Of a DNA stretch of 64,000 nt, positions 55,684 to 63,877 are shown in pieces (position 1 is the stretch's first letter; every line of letters starts with the position of its first letter). Source of the stretch: DATLGB01 sp963740765 (GTDB taxonomy: Bacteria > Actinomycetota > Thermoleophilia > Solirubrobacterales > Solirubrobacteraceae); contig CAVUFN010000016.1 in the NCBI GenBank assembly GCA_963740765.1, forward strand, positions 744,001-808,000. Reading direction: 5' to 3'. Made by a program: the position numbers and the translations under genes. The notes under the pieces are model-generated. The model was not told the DNA's origin and searched no databases. It saw only the letters and a list, made by a program, of their open reading frames with translations.

Positions 55684-58600
55684 GTGGCACTGGACGTCTT
55701 CACCCCCCAGGTCGCCGAGTGGTTCGCGCGCGCGTTCGAGGCACCGACCGAGGCGCAGGCCCAGGCGTGGCCCGCCATCGCCACCGGCCAGCACACGCTG
55801 ATCAGCGCGCCCACCGGATCCGGCAAGACGCTGGCCGCGTTCCTGTGGGGGCTGAACCGGTTCGTCGCCGAGCCGTCGCCCTCCGAGCCCAAGGACCGGC
55901 GCACCCGGCTCGTCTACGTGTCGCCGCTGAAGGCGCTGAGCTACGACGTCGAGCGCAACCTGCGCGCGCCGCTGCGCGGCATCGGCGCCGACGTCAAGGT
56001 CGCGGTCCGGACGGGCGACACCCCGCAGGCCGAGCGGCGGGACATGCAGCGCCACCCGCCGGACATCCTCATCACCACGCCGGAGTCGCTGTACCTGATG
56101 CTGACCTCGCAGGCGCGGGCGATCTTCGAGGGCACGGAGTGGGTGATCCTGGACGAGATCCACGCGGTCGCGCAGACCAAGCGCGGCGCGCATCTCGCCC
56201 TCACGCTCGAGCGGCTGGCCGAGGTCGCCGAGCGCGACGTCCAGCGCATCGGGCTGAGCGCGACGCAGAATCCGCTGGAGGAGGTCGGGCGCTTCATGGT
56301 CGGCCCGCGCCGGCAGTGCACCATCGTCGACACGGGCGTGCGCAAGCCGATGGACCTCAAGATCCACGTGCCGGTCGAGTCGATGGTCGAGCCCGAGCAG
56401 TCCGGGGCGCCCTCGATCGACCCGATTTCAACCCTCCCACCCGGCGAGGCGACGCGCAAGTCGATCTGGCCCGCCATCTACCCGAAGCTCCTGGAGCTCG
56501 TCCAGGAGCACAAGTCGACGATCATCTTCGTCAACAACCGCCGCGGCGCGGAGCGCCTGGCGCTCCGGCTCAACGACTTGGCGGAGAAGGAGATCGCCCG
56601 CGCCCACCACGGGTCGCTGGCGCGTGAGGAGCGGACCGTCATCGAGGAGCAGCTCAAGGCCGGCGAGCTGCCGTGCCTGGTGGCCACGTCGTCGCTCGAG
56701 CTCGGCATCGACATGGGCGCGGTCGACCTGGTCCTGCAGGTCGAGTCGCCCAAGTCCGTCACCCGCGGGCTGCAGCGCATCGGCCGCGCCGGCCACGGCG
56801 TCGGCGAGGTCTCCAAGGGCCGCATCTTCCCGAAGTTCCGCTCCGATCTGCTCGAGTCGACCGTGGTCGTCAAGCGCATGCGGGAGGGGCTCATCGAGGC
56901 GACGGTCGTCCCGCGCAACCCGCTCGACGTGCTCGCCCAGCAGGTGGTCGCCATCGCGGCGATCAACGAGGAGGGCGTGGCCGTCGACGACCTGCACGCG
57001 CTGGTCACGCGGACGTACACCTACGCCGAGCTGTCGCGCGAGCAGCTCGAGAACGTGCTCGACATGCTCGACGGCCGCTACCCGAGCGAGGAGTTCGGGG
57101 ACCTGCGCGCCCGCATCATCTGGGACCGGGTCGCGGGGACCATCCGCCCGCGCAAGGGCGCCCGGGCGCTGGCGATCACCAACGCGGGCACGATCCCCGA
57201 CCGCGGGCTGTTCTCCGTCAACCTCCCGGACGGTCGCCGCGTCGGCGAGCTCGACGAGGAGATGGTCCACGAGGCGCGGCCCGGTCAGGTGTTCCTGCTC
57301 GGCGCGTCCAGCTGGCGGATCGAGGACATCACCCGCGACCGCGTGATCGTCACCCCTGCGCCCGGGGCGCCCGGGGCCGTCCCGTTCTGGCGCGGCGACT
57401 CGATCGGACGGCCGCGCGAGCTGGGCGAGGCGGTCGGCGCCTTCAGCCGCTGGGCCGTGGATCAGGACGCCGAGACGCTGGAGCGCGACTACGACCTGGA
57501 CCCGCTGGCCGCCCGCAACCTGCTCGACTTCCTGCGCGAGCAGCAGGAGGCGACGCGCGTCGTCCCGTCCGATCGCACGATCGTCATCGAGCGCTTCCGG
57601 GACGAGATCGGGGACTGGCGGGTGTGCGTCCTCTCCCCCTACGGCGGGCGGGTCCACGCCGCCTGGGGGCTGGCTCTGAGCGCGCGGCTGCGCGACGAGT
57701 ACGGGCTCGAGTCCGACGCCATCTGGTCCGACGACGGGATCATCATCCACATGCCCGACGCGGATGAGCCGCCCGGCGCCGAGCTCATGCTGATCGAGCC
57801 GGACGCGCTCGAGGACCTCGTGGTCGGCGAGCTGGGCGGGTCCGCGCTGTTCGGCGCGCGCTTCCGCGAGAACGCCGGCCGCGCGCTGCTCATCCCCCGC
57901 GCGTATCCCGGCAAGCGGACCCCGCTGTGGCAGCAGCGCCTCAAGTCCCAGACGCTGCTGGAGGTGGCCAAGAAGTACGGCCAGTTCCCGATCATCCTCG
58001 AGACCTACCGCGAGTGCCTGCGCGACGTGCTCGACCTGCCGGGCCTCACCGAGCTGCTCACGAAGCTGCACTCGCGCGAGCTCTCCGTGGTCGAGGTGGA
58101 GACGCCGACCGCATCCCCGTTCGCGTCCTCGCTGCTGTTCGACTACGTCGCGACGTACATGTACGAGGGCGACACGCCCAACGCCGAGCGCCGCGCCGCC
58201 GCGCTCTCGCTGGACCGTGACCTGCTGCGCGAACTGCTCGGCCAGGAGGAGCTGCGCGACCTGATCGATCCGGGCGCGCTCGACGTGGTCGAGGCGGACC
58301 TGCAGCGGCTGTCCGAGCGCACGCGAGCCGAACACCCCGACTCGCTGCACGACGTGTTGAGACGCCTCGGCGACCTCACGACCGCAGAGCTGCTGGCCCG
58401 CGCGACCGGTGACTTCATCGGCGAGCTGGAGGCCGACCGGCGCGCCATCGAGGTTCGCGTCGGCGGCGAGATGCGCTGGATCGCCGCCGAGGACGCCGGC
58501 CTGTACCGGGACGCGTTCGGCGTCATGCCCAGCGGCGGCGTCGCGGCCGCGTTCCTGGAGGACGTCCCCAACGCCCGCGAGCGGGTCGTCCGGCGCTTCG

Positions 58601-60054
58601 CGCGCACGCACGGACCGTTCGAGTCGCCGGCGCTGAAGGCGCGCTACGGCATCGACTTCGACGACGTGCTCGAGCGGCTCGTCGCGTCGGGCGACCTCGT
58701 CCGCGGCGAGCTGCGCCCCGGCGGCACCGCCCGCGAGTGGTGCGACCCGGAGGTGCTGCGCAGGCTGCGCCGAGCGTCGCTGGCCGTCCTGCGCAAGGAG
58801 ATCGAGCCCGCGGACCAGCGCGCGCTCGGCCGCTTCTACCCGAGCTGGCAGGGCGTCGACCGCCACCCGCCCACCGGGGCCGGTGTCGACCGCCTGCGCG
58901 AGGTGCTGGTGTCGTTGCAGGGCATGGCGCTGCCCGCCGACGTCTGGGAGCGCGACGTCCTCCCGCGCCGCGTGGGCGCATATTCGACGACCTGGCTCGA
59001 CCAGCTGTGCGCGTCCGGCGAGCTGGTCTGGGTCGGTGCCGGGTCGCTGGGCCGCACCTCCGGCCGCGTCGCCCTCTACTTCCGCGAGGACGCACCCTGG
59101 ATCGGCCCGCCCAAGCCGGGCGTGCTGGCCGAGGAGGACGTCCACGCCCGCGTGCGCGACCGGCTGCAGGCCGGCGCGTGCTTCTTCACCGACCTGCTCG
59201 TCGACCTCGCCGGTCATCCCGCCGAGGAGATCCAGAATGCGGTCTGGGACCTCGTGTGGGCGGGCGAGGTCACCAACGACGCGTGGGCGCCGCTGCGCTC
59301 GCCGCGGCTCGCTGCCCGCTCCCTGCAGGCCTCTCAGCGCGGGCGCGCCGAGCGTCGATCGCGCTTCGCCGCGCGCAAGCGCGGGGCCGTCGGCGTCGTC
59401 CAGGGCCGCTGGTCGCTGACGGGCGGCCTCTTCGCCGCCGGCGACAACGATCCGGCCGGACGCCGTCGGGCGCAGGCTGAGCTGCTGCTCGAGCGCTACG
59501 GCATCGTCACCCGCGAGCAGGTGCTCGCCGAGGGCGTCCCGGGCGGCTTCTCGGTCCTCTACGACTCCTTCGCGCAGATGGAGACGCTCGGCGCCTGTCG
59601 CCGCGGCTACTTCATCGAGGGCCTCGGGGGCGCGCAGTTCGCCCTGCCGGGCGCGGTCGAGCGCCTGCGCGCGCAGCGTGACGACGAGCGCGAGCGCCCC
59701 GTCGTCCTCGCCGCCACCGACCCGTCCCAGCCCTACGGCGGCGTGCTCAAGTGGCCACAACGCGAGGAACGCTCGCCGTCGCGGACCGCGGGCGCGTACG
59801 TCGTCCTCAGCGCCGGCGATCCCGTTCTCTACCTCGAGCGCGGTGGCAAGGGGCTGCAGATCCTCGTCGACCCGCTCGACGAGCGCGTCATGCCCTCGCT
59901 CGCCGAGCTCGCCGACTTCGTCCTGCGCGGCCGGCTCAAGCGCCTCGCCTTGGAGCGCATCGACGGCGAGCCGGTCGTCGGCTCGGAGTGGGAGTCGGCC
60001 CTGCTGGAGCTCGGCTTCCGCTCCGGGACGTCCAAGCTCACGCTCACGTCATAG
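55684..60054 (+). CDS. lhr: Lhr-type ATP-dependent DNA helicase, full length
   Basis: This 1456-residue superfamily 2 3'-5' helicase acts in DNA repair and prefers RNA:DNA hybrids in mycobacteria. Motif I is SAPTGSGKT (41-49), motif II DEIH (157-160), motif III SATQ (192-195) and motif VI QRIGRAGHG (364-372). These belong to the Lhr-core helicase. The core's winged-helix and beta-barrel domains follow (PLDVLAQQVVAIAA, WRIEDITRDRVIVTPAPGAP). The C-terminal 600 residues are the actinobacterial/proteobacterial Lhr-CTD of winged helices (FYPSWQGVDRH, GRVALYFREDAPW). Length matches the roughly 1500-residue form. nei begins 72 bases downstream, the same order as in mycobacteria. Confidence 0.96.
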   Translation: MALDVFTPQVAEWFARAFEAPTEAQAQAWPAIATGQHTLISAPTGSGKTLAAFLWGLNRFVAEPSPSEPKDRRTRLVYVSPLKALSYDVERNLRAPLRGIGADVKVAVRTGDTPQAERRDMQRHPPDILITTPESLYLMLTSQARAIFEGTEWVILDEIHAVAQTKRGAHLALTLERLAEVAERDVQRIGLSATQNPLEEVGRFMVGPRRQCTIVDTGVRKPMDLKIHVPVESMVEPEQSGAPSIDPISTLPPGEATRKSIWPAIYPKLLELVQEHKSTIIFVNNRRGAERLALRLNDLAEKEIARAHHGSLAREERTVIEEQLKAGELPCLVATSSLELGIDMGAVDLVLQVESPKSVTRGLQRIGRAGHGVGEVSKGRIFPKFRSDLLESTVVVKRMREGLIEATVVPRNPLDVLAQQVVAIAAINEEGVAVDDLHALVTRTYTYAELSREQLENVLDMLDGRYPSEEFGDLRARIIWDRVAGTIRPRKGARALAITNAGTIPDRGLFSVNLPDGRRVGELDEEMVHEARPGQVFLLGASSWRIEDITRDRVIVTPAPGAPGAVPFWRGDSIGRPRELGEAVGAFSRWAVDQDAETLERDYDLDPLAARNLLDFLREQQEATRVVPSDRTIVIERFRDEIGDWRVCVLSPYGGRVHAAWGLALSARLRDEYGLESDAIWSDDGIIIHMPDADEPPGAELMLIEPDALEDLVVGELGGSALFGARFRENAGRALLIPRAYPGKRTPLWQQRLKSQTLLEVAKKYGQFPIILETYRECLRDVLDLPGLTELLTKLHSRELSVVEVETPTASPFASSLLFDYVATYMYEGDTPNAERRAAALSLDRDLLRELLGQEELRDLIDPGALDVVEADLQRLSERTRAEHPDSLHDVLRRLGDLTTAELLARATGDFIGELEADRRAIEVRVGGEMRWIAAEDAGLYRDAFGVMPSGGVAAAFLEDVPNARERVVRRFARTHGPFESPALKARYGIDFDDVLERLVASGDLVRGELRPGGTAREWCDPEVLRRLRRASLAVLRKEIEPADQRALGRFYPSWQGVDRHPPTGAGVDRLREVLVSLQGMALPADVWERDVLPRRVGAYSTTWLDQLCASGELVWVGAGSLGRTSGRVALYFREDAPWIGPPKPGVLAEEDVHARVRDRLQAGACFFTDLLVDLAGHPAEEIQNAVWDLVWAGEVTNDAWAPLRSPRLAARSLQASQRGRAERRSRFAARKRGAVGVVQGRWSLTGGLFAAGDNDPAGRRRAQAELLLERYGIVTREQVLAEGVPGGFSVLYDSFAQMETLGACRRGYFIEGLGGAQFALPGAVERLRAQRDDERERPVVLAATDPSQPYGGVLKWPQREERSPSRTAGAYVVLSAGDPVLYLERGGKGLQILVDPLDERVMPSLAELADFVLRGRLKRLALERIDGEPVVGSEWESALLELGFRSGTSKLTLTS

Positions 60055-60126
60055 TGCCGCCCTCGGAGGCATCGAGGAGAGTCGCTGGACGCCCTCCGCG
60101 CGGTCACGTCCGTCGAGGTCGGTGAG

Positions 60127-60906
60127 ATGCCCGAGGGTGACACCATCCACTACGCGGCGAACCGGATCCGGCCGGTGCTCGAGGGGCACGTCCCCGACGA
60201 GATCCGCACGCCGCACCGGCGCTTCGCTCGCGACCGCTGGCCCGACCGGCTCGGCGGCCGCGCGGTGCGGGCGGTCGACGCCCGCGGCAAGCACCTGATG
60301 ATCCGCTTCGAGGGCGGGCTGACGATCCACTCGCACCTGCGCATGACCGGGTCCTGGCAGGTGCACCCGCTCGGATCGCAGTGGCGGCGCCACCCGCGCC
60401 GGGCGTGGCTGGTCATCCGCCGCGGCGACCGCGAGGTCATCCAGTTCGACGGGCCGGTGCTGGAGCTGATGACGGACTCGCGCACGCGGCTGGACCAGCG
60501 CATCGCCGGGCTCGGCCCCGACGTCGTCGCCCCCGCGCCCTTCGATGAGCGCGACTACCTGCGGCGGCTGCGCGAGGACGACCCGACCCGGCCGATCGGG
60601 GACACCCTGCTCGACCAGCGCGTCGTCGCCGGGATGGGCACGGTGTGGCGCTCGGAGGCGTGCTGGCGCGCGGAGGTCGACCCCTGGCGCGAGGCGCGTT
60701 CGATCTCCGATGCGGAAGCGCTGCTGCTCTGCTCCAGCGTGCGCCCGCTGATGCAGAAGTCCGCGATGGACGGCTTCCAGAACCGCGACCAGCAGGTCTA
60801 CAACCGCGCCGGCACGGCCTGCAGCCGTTGCAGGACGAAGATCCGCCGCGCAACTCAGGGCGACGACAACCGTCCTCTCTTCTGGTGCCCGGGATGTCAA
60901 CAGTAG
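60127..60906 (+). CDS. nei: Fpg/Nei family DNA glycosylase (Nei2-like)
   Basis: This 259-residue bifunctional DNA glycosylase/AP lyase removes oxidised pyrimidines. The N-terminus MPEGDTIHYAANRI supplies the catalytic Pro2 and Glu3. The H2TH region is LLDQRVVAGMGTVWRSEACW. The C-terminal zinc finger CSRC...CPGC (TACSRCRTKI, LFWCPGCQQ) is intact. The sequence is close to mycobacterial Nei2. It follows lhr directly, a pairing also seen in mycobacteria, which supports a joint repair role. The next gene starts 13 bases before its stop. Confidence 0.95.
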   Translation: MPEGDTIHYAANRIRPVLEGHVPDEIRTPHRRFARDRWPDRLGGRAVRAVDARGKHLMIRFEGGLTIHSHLRMTGSWQVHPLGSQWRRHPRRAWLVIRRGDREVIQFDGPVLELMTDSRTRLDQRIAGLGPDVVAPAPFDERDYLRRLREDDPTRPIGDTLLDQRVVAGMGTVWRSEACWRAEVDPWREARSISDAEALLLCSSVRPLMQKSAMDGFQNRDQQVYNRAGTACSRCRTKIRRATQGDDNRPLFWCPGCQQ

Positions 60907-61658
60907 ATCCAGGGGGACCCGGCTCGGACCGCCAGGGCTCGGGCGACAGGGCCTCGCCACCCCTGATCAGAGTCGGACACAAGGGCGCTGACCTGATCGC
61001 GCCCGGCAACACGCTCGCGTCCTTCGACGCGGCGATGGAGGCCGGCGTCGACATGATCGAGTTCGACGTCCTGCCCGAGGACCACACCAAGCGGGACACG
61101 ACCCGACTCGTCCTCTGCCACGACTACACGCACGACGTCAAGGCAGCGCCGTCGCTGGAGGAGGGCCTGGACCACCTGGTCGGGCTCGACGTCCGCCTCG
61201 ACGTTGACCTCAAGCTGGCCGGCTACGAGGACCGCGTCGTCGCCGCCCTCGCCGAGCGCAGCCTGCTCGACCGCACCCTCATCTCCTCGATGGAGCGCTC
61301 GGCCCTGCACCGCATCCGCGCGATCGACCCCGAGATCACCCTCGGCTGGTCGGTCCCCAAGGTGCGCAAGGACTACACCGCCTCCAAGCTCACCGTCCTC
61401 CCCGCCGCCGGCCTGCTCGCCGCCGCCCGGCAGACCTTCCCGCGCCGCGCGGGCATCGAGCTGCGGTCGGGCTTCTGCGACGCGATCATGGCCTACCACC
61501 GGCTCGTCACGCCGCGCCTGGCCCGCACGGTCCGCGACGCCGGCGGCGAGCTCTACGCGTGGACCGTCGACGACGCGGCCACCATCGCCCGGCTGGAGCG
61601 CATGGGGGTGACGGGCGTGATCACCAACGATCCGCGCCTCTTCGCTACGGAGCGGTGA
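60894..61658 (+). CDS. Glycerophosphodiester phosphodiesterase
   Basis: This 254-residue GDPD-type TIM-barrel hydrolyses glycerophosphodiesters or related lipids. The sequence VGHKGADLIAPGNTLASFDAA is followed by AGVDMIEFDVLPED (metal-binding ExD), LVLCHDYTHD (catalytic HD) and LYAWTVDDAATIARLERMGV, GVITNDP. The first motif is HK rather than HR and the usual PENT is PGNT, so the phosphate-binding arginine is replaced by lysine. No signal peptide is seen, so it is probably cytoplasmic. The ATG at 60894 lies inside the end of nei. Its 3' end overlaps the opposing secreted-protein gene by 14 bases. Confidence 0.9.
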   Translation: MSTVDPGGPGSDRQGSGDRASPPLIRVGHKGADLIAPGNTLASFDAAMEAGVDMIEFDVLPEDHTKRDTTRLVLCHDYTHDVKAAPSLEEGLDHLVGLDVRLDVDLKLAGYEDRVVAALAERSLLDRTLISSMERSALHRIRAIDPEITLGWSVPKVRKDYTASKLTVLPAAGLLAAARQTFPRRAGIELRSGFCDAIMAYHRLVTPRLARTVRDAGGELYAWTVDDAATIARLERMGVTGVITNDPRLFATER

Positions 61659-62214
61659 TCTCGCACTGCGCCGCGCTGAACCCCTTGGGGTCGGCGACGG
61701 AGGTCTTGTGGCCGCGCGTGGTGAGGCGGTGCCGGCGCGCGACGACCTTGCCCTTGCGCTTCCAGCGGAAGGAGACGCTGCCGCGAAGCAGGTGTGAGCC
61801 GCCGTCGGTGGGCGGCTTGAAGGTGAAGTTCTGACCGGACTCGATGACCTGGCGGATCGTCGAGCCGACGCGCTTCCAGCCGGAGTCGGCCGTCTCTCCC
61901 GCCGGCTTCCACTTCCCGTCGGTCTTGGCCTTGTACTGGACACGGATGCGCATCGCCATGCGTGAGCGGCGGTTGCCCAGGCCCGGCATGGCGCCGCGGA
62001 CGCCGATCGCGTTGGCGTGGTCAGCGGTGTCGCAGACGTTGATCGTCGCCCACAGGTCCTTCGACGTCTTCAGGTTGGTCGGCTTGGGCTTCTTGGCCGC
62101 CTGACGCGCCTGGACGGACGGGGCCGTGACCGGACCGCCGCCGACGGCGGTCGCGCCCTGCGCGACCAGGGCGGCGAGGACGGCGGCGGTGATGAGGGTC
62201 GGGCGCGAGGGCAT
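61645..62214 (-). CDS. Small secreted protein of unknown function
   Basis: This 189-residue exported protein has a signal peptide (PSRPTLITAAVLAALVAQGATA). After a basic spacer (ARQAAKKPKPTNLKTSKD) the domain contains LWATINVCDTADHANAIGVR, RMAMRIRVQYKAKTDGKW, GSTIRQVIESGQNFTFKPP, SVSFRWKRKGKVVARRHRLT and SAAQCEITAP. It looks like an Ig-type beta-sandwich with one disulfide. I have seen this pattern in Thermoleophilia but know no function. The ATG at 62214 has GGGAG five bases upstream. It is divergent from the ECF sigma factor. Confidence 0.75.
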   Translation of the reverse strand: MPSRPTLITAAVLAALVAQGATAVGGGPVTAPSVQARQAAKKPKPTNLKTSKDLWATINVCDTADHANAIGVRGAMPGLGNRRSRMAMRIRVQYKAKTDGKWKPAGETADSGWKRVGSTIRQVIESGQNFTFKPPTDGGSHLLRGSVSFRWKRKGKVVARRHRLTTRGHKTSVADPKGFSAAQCEITAP

Positions 62215-62296
62215 CGCACTCCCTAAACGCGAGGCAGGCCGGATCGTTGCGGTGACGCGCCTCCGAACTCGTGTGATGAGGGGCGGCGAAGCGGCG

Positions 62297-62302
62297 TAGT
62301 GT
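62297..62302 (+). promoter_or_regulatory. Possible -10 element of the sigma factor gene
   Basis: TAGTGT lies four bases before the GTG at 62307, closer than usual. The start could also lie slightly downstream. Confidence 0.35.
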
Positions 62303-62306
62303 CGGC

Positions 62307-62828
62307 GTGACCAGCACCTTGACCATCCCACGAACCCAATCCCGGTCAACGCCGGCGCTGGACTTCGAGGCGCTCTACCGGTCCAGCCGCGACGACGTGT
62401 ACGCGTACGTGGCAACCATCCTGCGGGACCGCTCCGCGGCGGAAGACGTGACCGCCGCGGCCTTCGAGAAGGCCTACCGCAAGCAGCGGGCGTTCGACGG
62501 CGAGCGCGGCTCAGGCCGCGCCTGGCTGTTCGGGATCGCCCGCCACGCCGCGCTCGACGAGCTGCGGCGTCGCAAGCGCCACGCGGAACTCACGCACGAC
62601 CCGCCGGATGACGCCGGGCCGGACCTCGCGTCCGCCGTCGTCGACAGGGCCGCCGTCCGCACCGCCCTGGCCAGGATCCAGGTCAAGGACCGCGAGATCA
62701 TCGCCCTGCGCTTCCACGCCGGGCTGGACACCGTGGAGGTCGCGGGCGTGCTCGGCGTCACCCCCAACCACGCCGGGACCCTGCTGCACCGCGCCATGAC
62801 GAACCTCCGGGAGGCCCTCAATGCCTGA
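62307..62828 (+). CDS. ECF-type RNA polymerase sigma factor
   Basis: This 173-residue sigma-70 family factor consists of region 2 (FEALYRSSRDDVYAYVATIL, AEDVTAAAFEKAYRK, AWLFGIARHAALDELRRRKR) and region 4 (ARIQVKDREIIALRFHAGLD, EVAGVLGVTPNHAGTLLHRA). There is no region 1 or 3, so it is an ECF factor. Its target promoters are unknown. The downstream gene overlaps its end by eight bases and encodes a membrane protein with a short cytoplasmic N-terminus, the arrangement usual for an anti-sigma partner. The GTG at 62307 follows TAGTGT. Confidence 0.93.
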   Translation: MTSTLTIPRTQSRSTPALDFEALYRSSRDDVYAYVATILRDRSAAEDVTAAAFEKAYRKQRAFDGERGSGRAWLFGIARHAALDELRRRKRHAELTHDPPDDAGPDLASAVVDRAAVRTALARIQVKDREIIALRFHAGLDTVEVAGVLGVTPNHAGTLLHRAMTNLREALNA

Positions 62829-63864
62829 CACCATCGACCTCAGCGAGTTCGACGACATCGTCCGGGTCCTCGAGGAGGACCGGCCGGTCATCGACCCCAC
62901 GTTCGCCCGCAGCCTGGATCAGCGCGCCACGGACGGCTTCGCCAAGCCGCCGTGGCGCTTCCGCATGCCCTCGCTGGTGTGGCTCGGCCTGCCGGCGACG
63001 GCGGTGGCCGGGCTCGTCGTGATCATCGCCGTGATCGGAAGCGCGGGCAGCGGCGTGTCGGACAACAGCGGGTCGTCCTCCGGCAGCAGCGGCGGCTCGA
63101 GCGCGATCAGCTCCGCGCCGCAGGAGAGCGCCGGTCGCCCGTCCGCCGCCGCCGACGCGGTCGCCCCCAGCGCCGCCAAGGCCCTCACCGGCCGCGTGCA
63201 GGAGGAGACCGCCGGGCTGACCCTCGTGGCGCCCGGCAAGGACCTCGCCGACCTCGGCGACGAGGTCATCGCGGTCACCGACCAGGTCGGCGGGTTCGTG
63301 ATGTCCTCCAACGTCAGCACGCGGGGCGGTGGCGACTTCCAGCTGCGGGTCCCGGTCGCCCGGCTCGACGACGCCCTCGCGCGCCTGTCCAAGCTCGGGC
63401 ACGTGTCCGAGCGCACGCAGGGCTCGCAGGACATCACCGCCGAGCGCAACGTCGTCCGCGACCGCTACGACGAGGGCGTCGCCGAGCGACGCAGCCTGCT
63501 GGCCCGGCTCGCCAAGGCCACGACGGACAACGAGGTCGCCTCATTGAAGGCGCGCCTGAACGACGTCAACGGCGCCATCGCCGCCAACAAGGCCGCGCTG
63601 GAACGCGTCCTGCGGCGTGCGCGCTTTGCGGCGGTCAGCGTCACGCTGCAGGCCAAGCAGGGCGCCGTGGCGCCGGTCGACGACGGCAGGTGGACCCCCG
63701 GCGACGCCCTTCGCGACGCGGGCCGCGTGCTCGAGGTGGCCGCCGGCGTGGTCGTCATCGCGGGCTCCGTCCTGCTGCCGCTGGGCCTGCTCGGGCTGCT
63801 CGCCGCGCTCGGCCTGCGGGCGAGCGGACGGCGCGGCCGGAACCGCGTCCTCGAGACCGTGTGA
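62821..63864 (+). CDS. DUF4349 membrane protein, possible sigma-factor partner
   Basis: This 347-residue protein has a cytoplasmic N-terminus of about 55 residues (TIDLSEFDDIVRVLEEDRPV, IDPTFARSLDQRAT), a membrane helix (PATAVAGLVVIIAVIGSAG) and a Ser/Gly linker. The DUF4349 domain (about 130-285) has DEVIAVTDQVGGFVMSSNVS, DFQLRVPVARLDDALARLSK and a coiled coil RRSLLARLAKATTDNEVASL. A second membrane helix lies near the end (VVVIAGSVLLPLGLLGLLAAL). The N-terminal segment could hold the ECF factor, though no ZAS motif is visible. It overlaps the sigma gene by eight bases. Confidence 0.85.
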   Translation: MPDTIDLSEFDDIVRVLEEDRPVIDPTFARSLDQRATDGFAKPPWRFRMPSLVWLGLPATAVAGLVVIIAVIGSAGSGVSDNSGSSSGSSGGSSAISSAPQESAGRPSAAADAVAPSAAKALTGRVQEETAGLTLVAPGKDLADLGDEVIAVTDQVGGFVMSSNVSTRGGGDFQLRVPVARLDDALARLSKLGHVSERTQGSQDITAERNVVRDRYDEGVAERRSLLARLAKATTDNEVASLKARLNDVNGAIAANKAALERVLRRARFAAVSVTLQAKQGAVAPVDDGRWTPGDALRDAGRVLEVAAGVVVIAGSVLLPLGLLGLLAALGLRASGRRGRNRVLETV

Positions 63865-63877
63865 TGAACTAGGGGGC

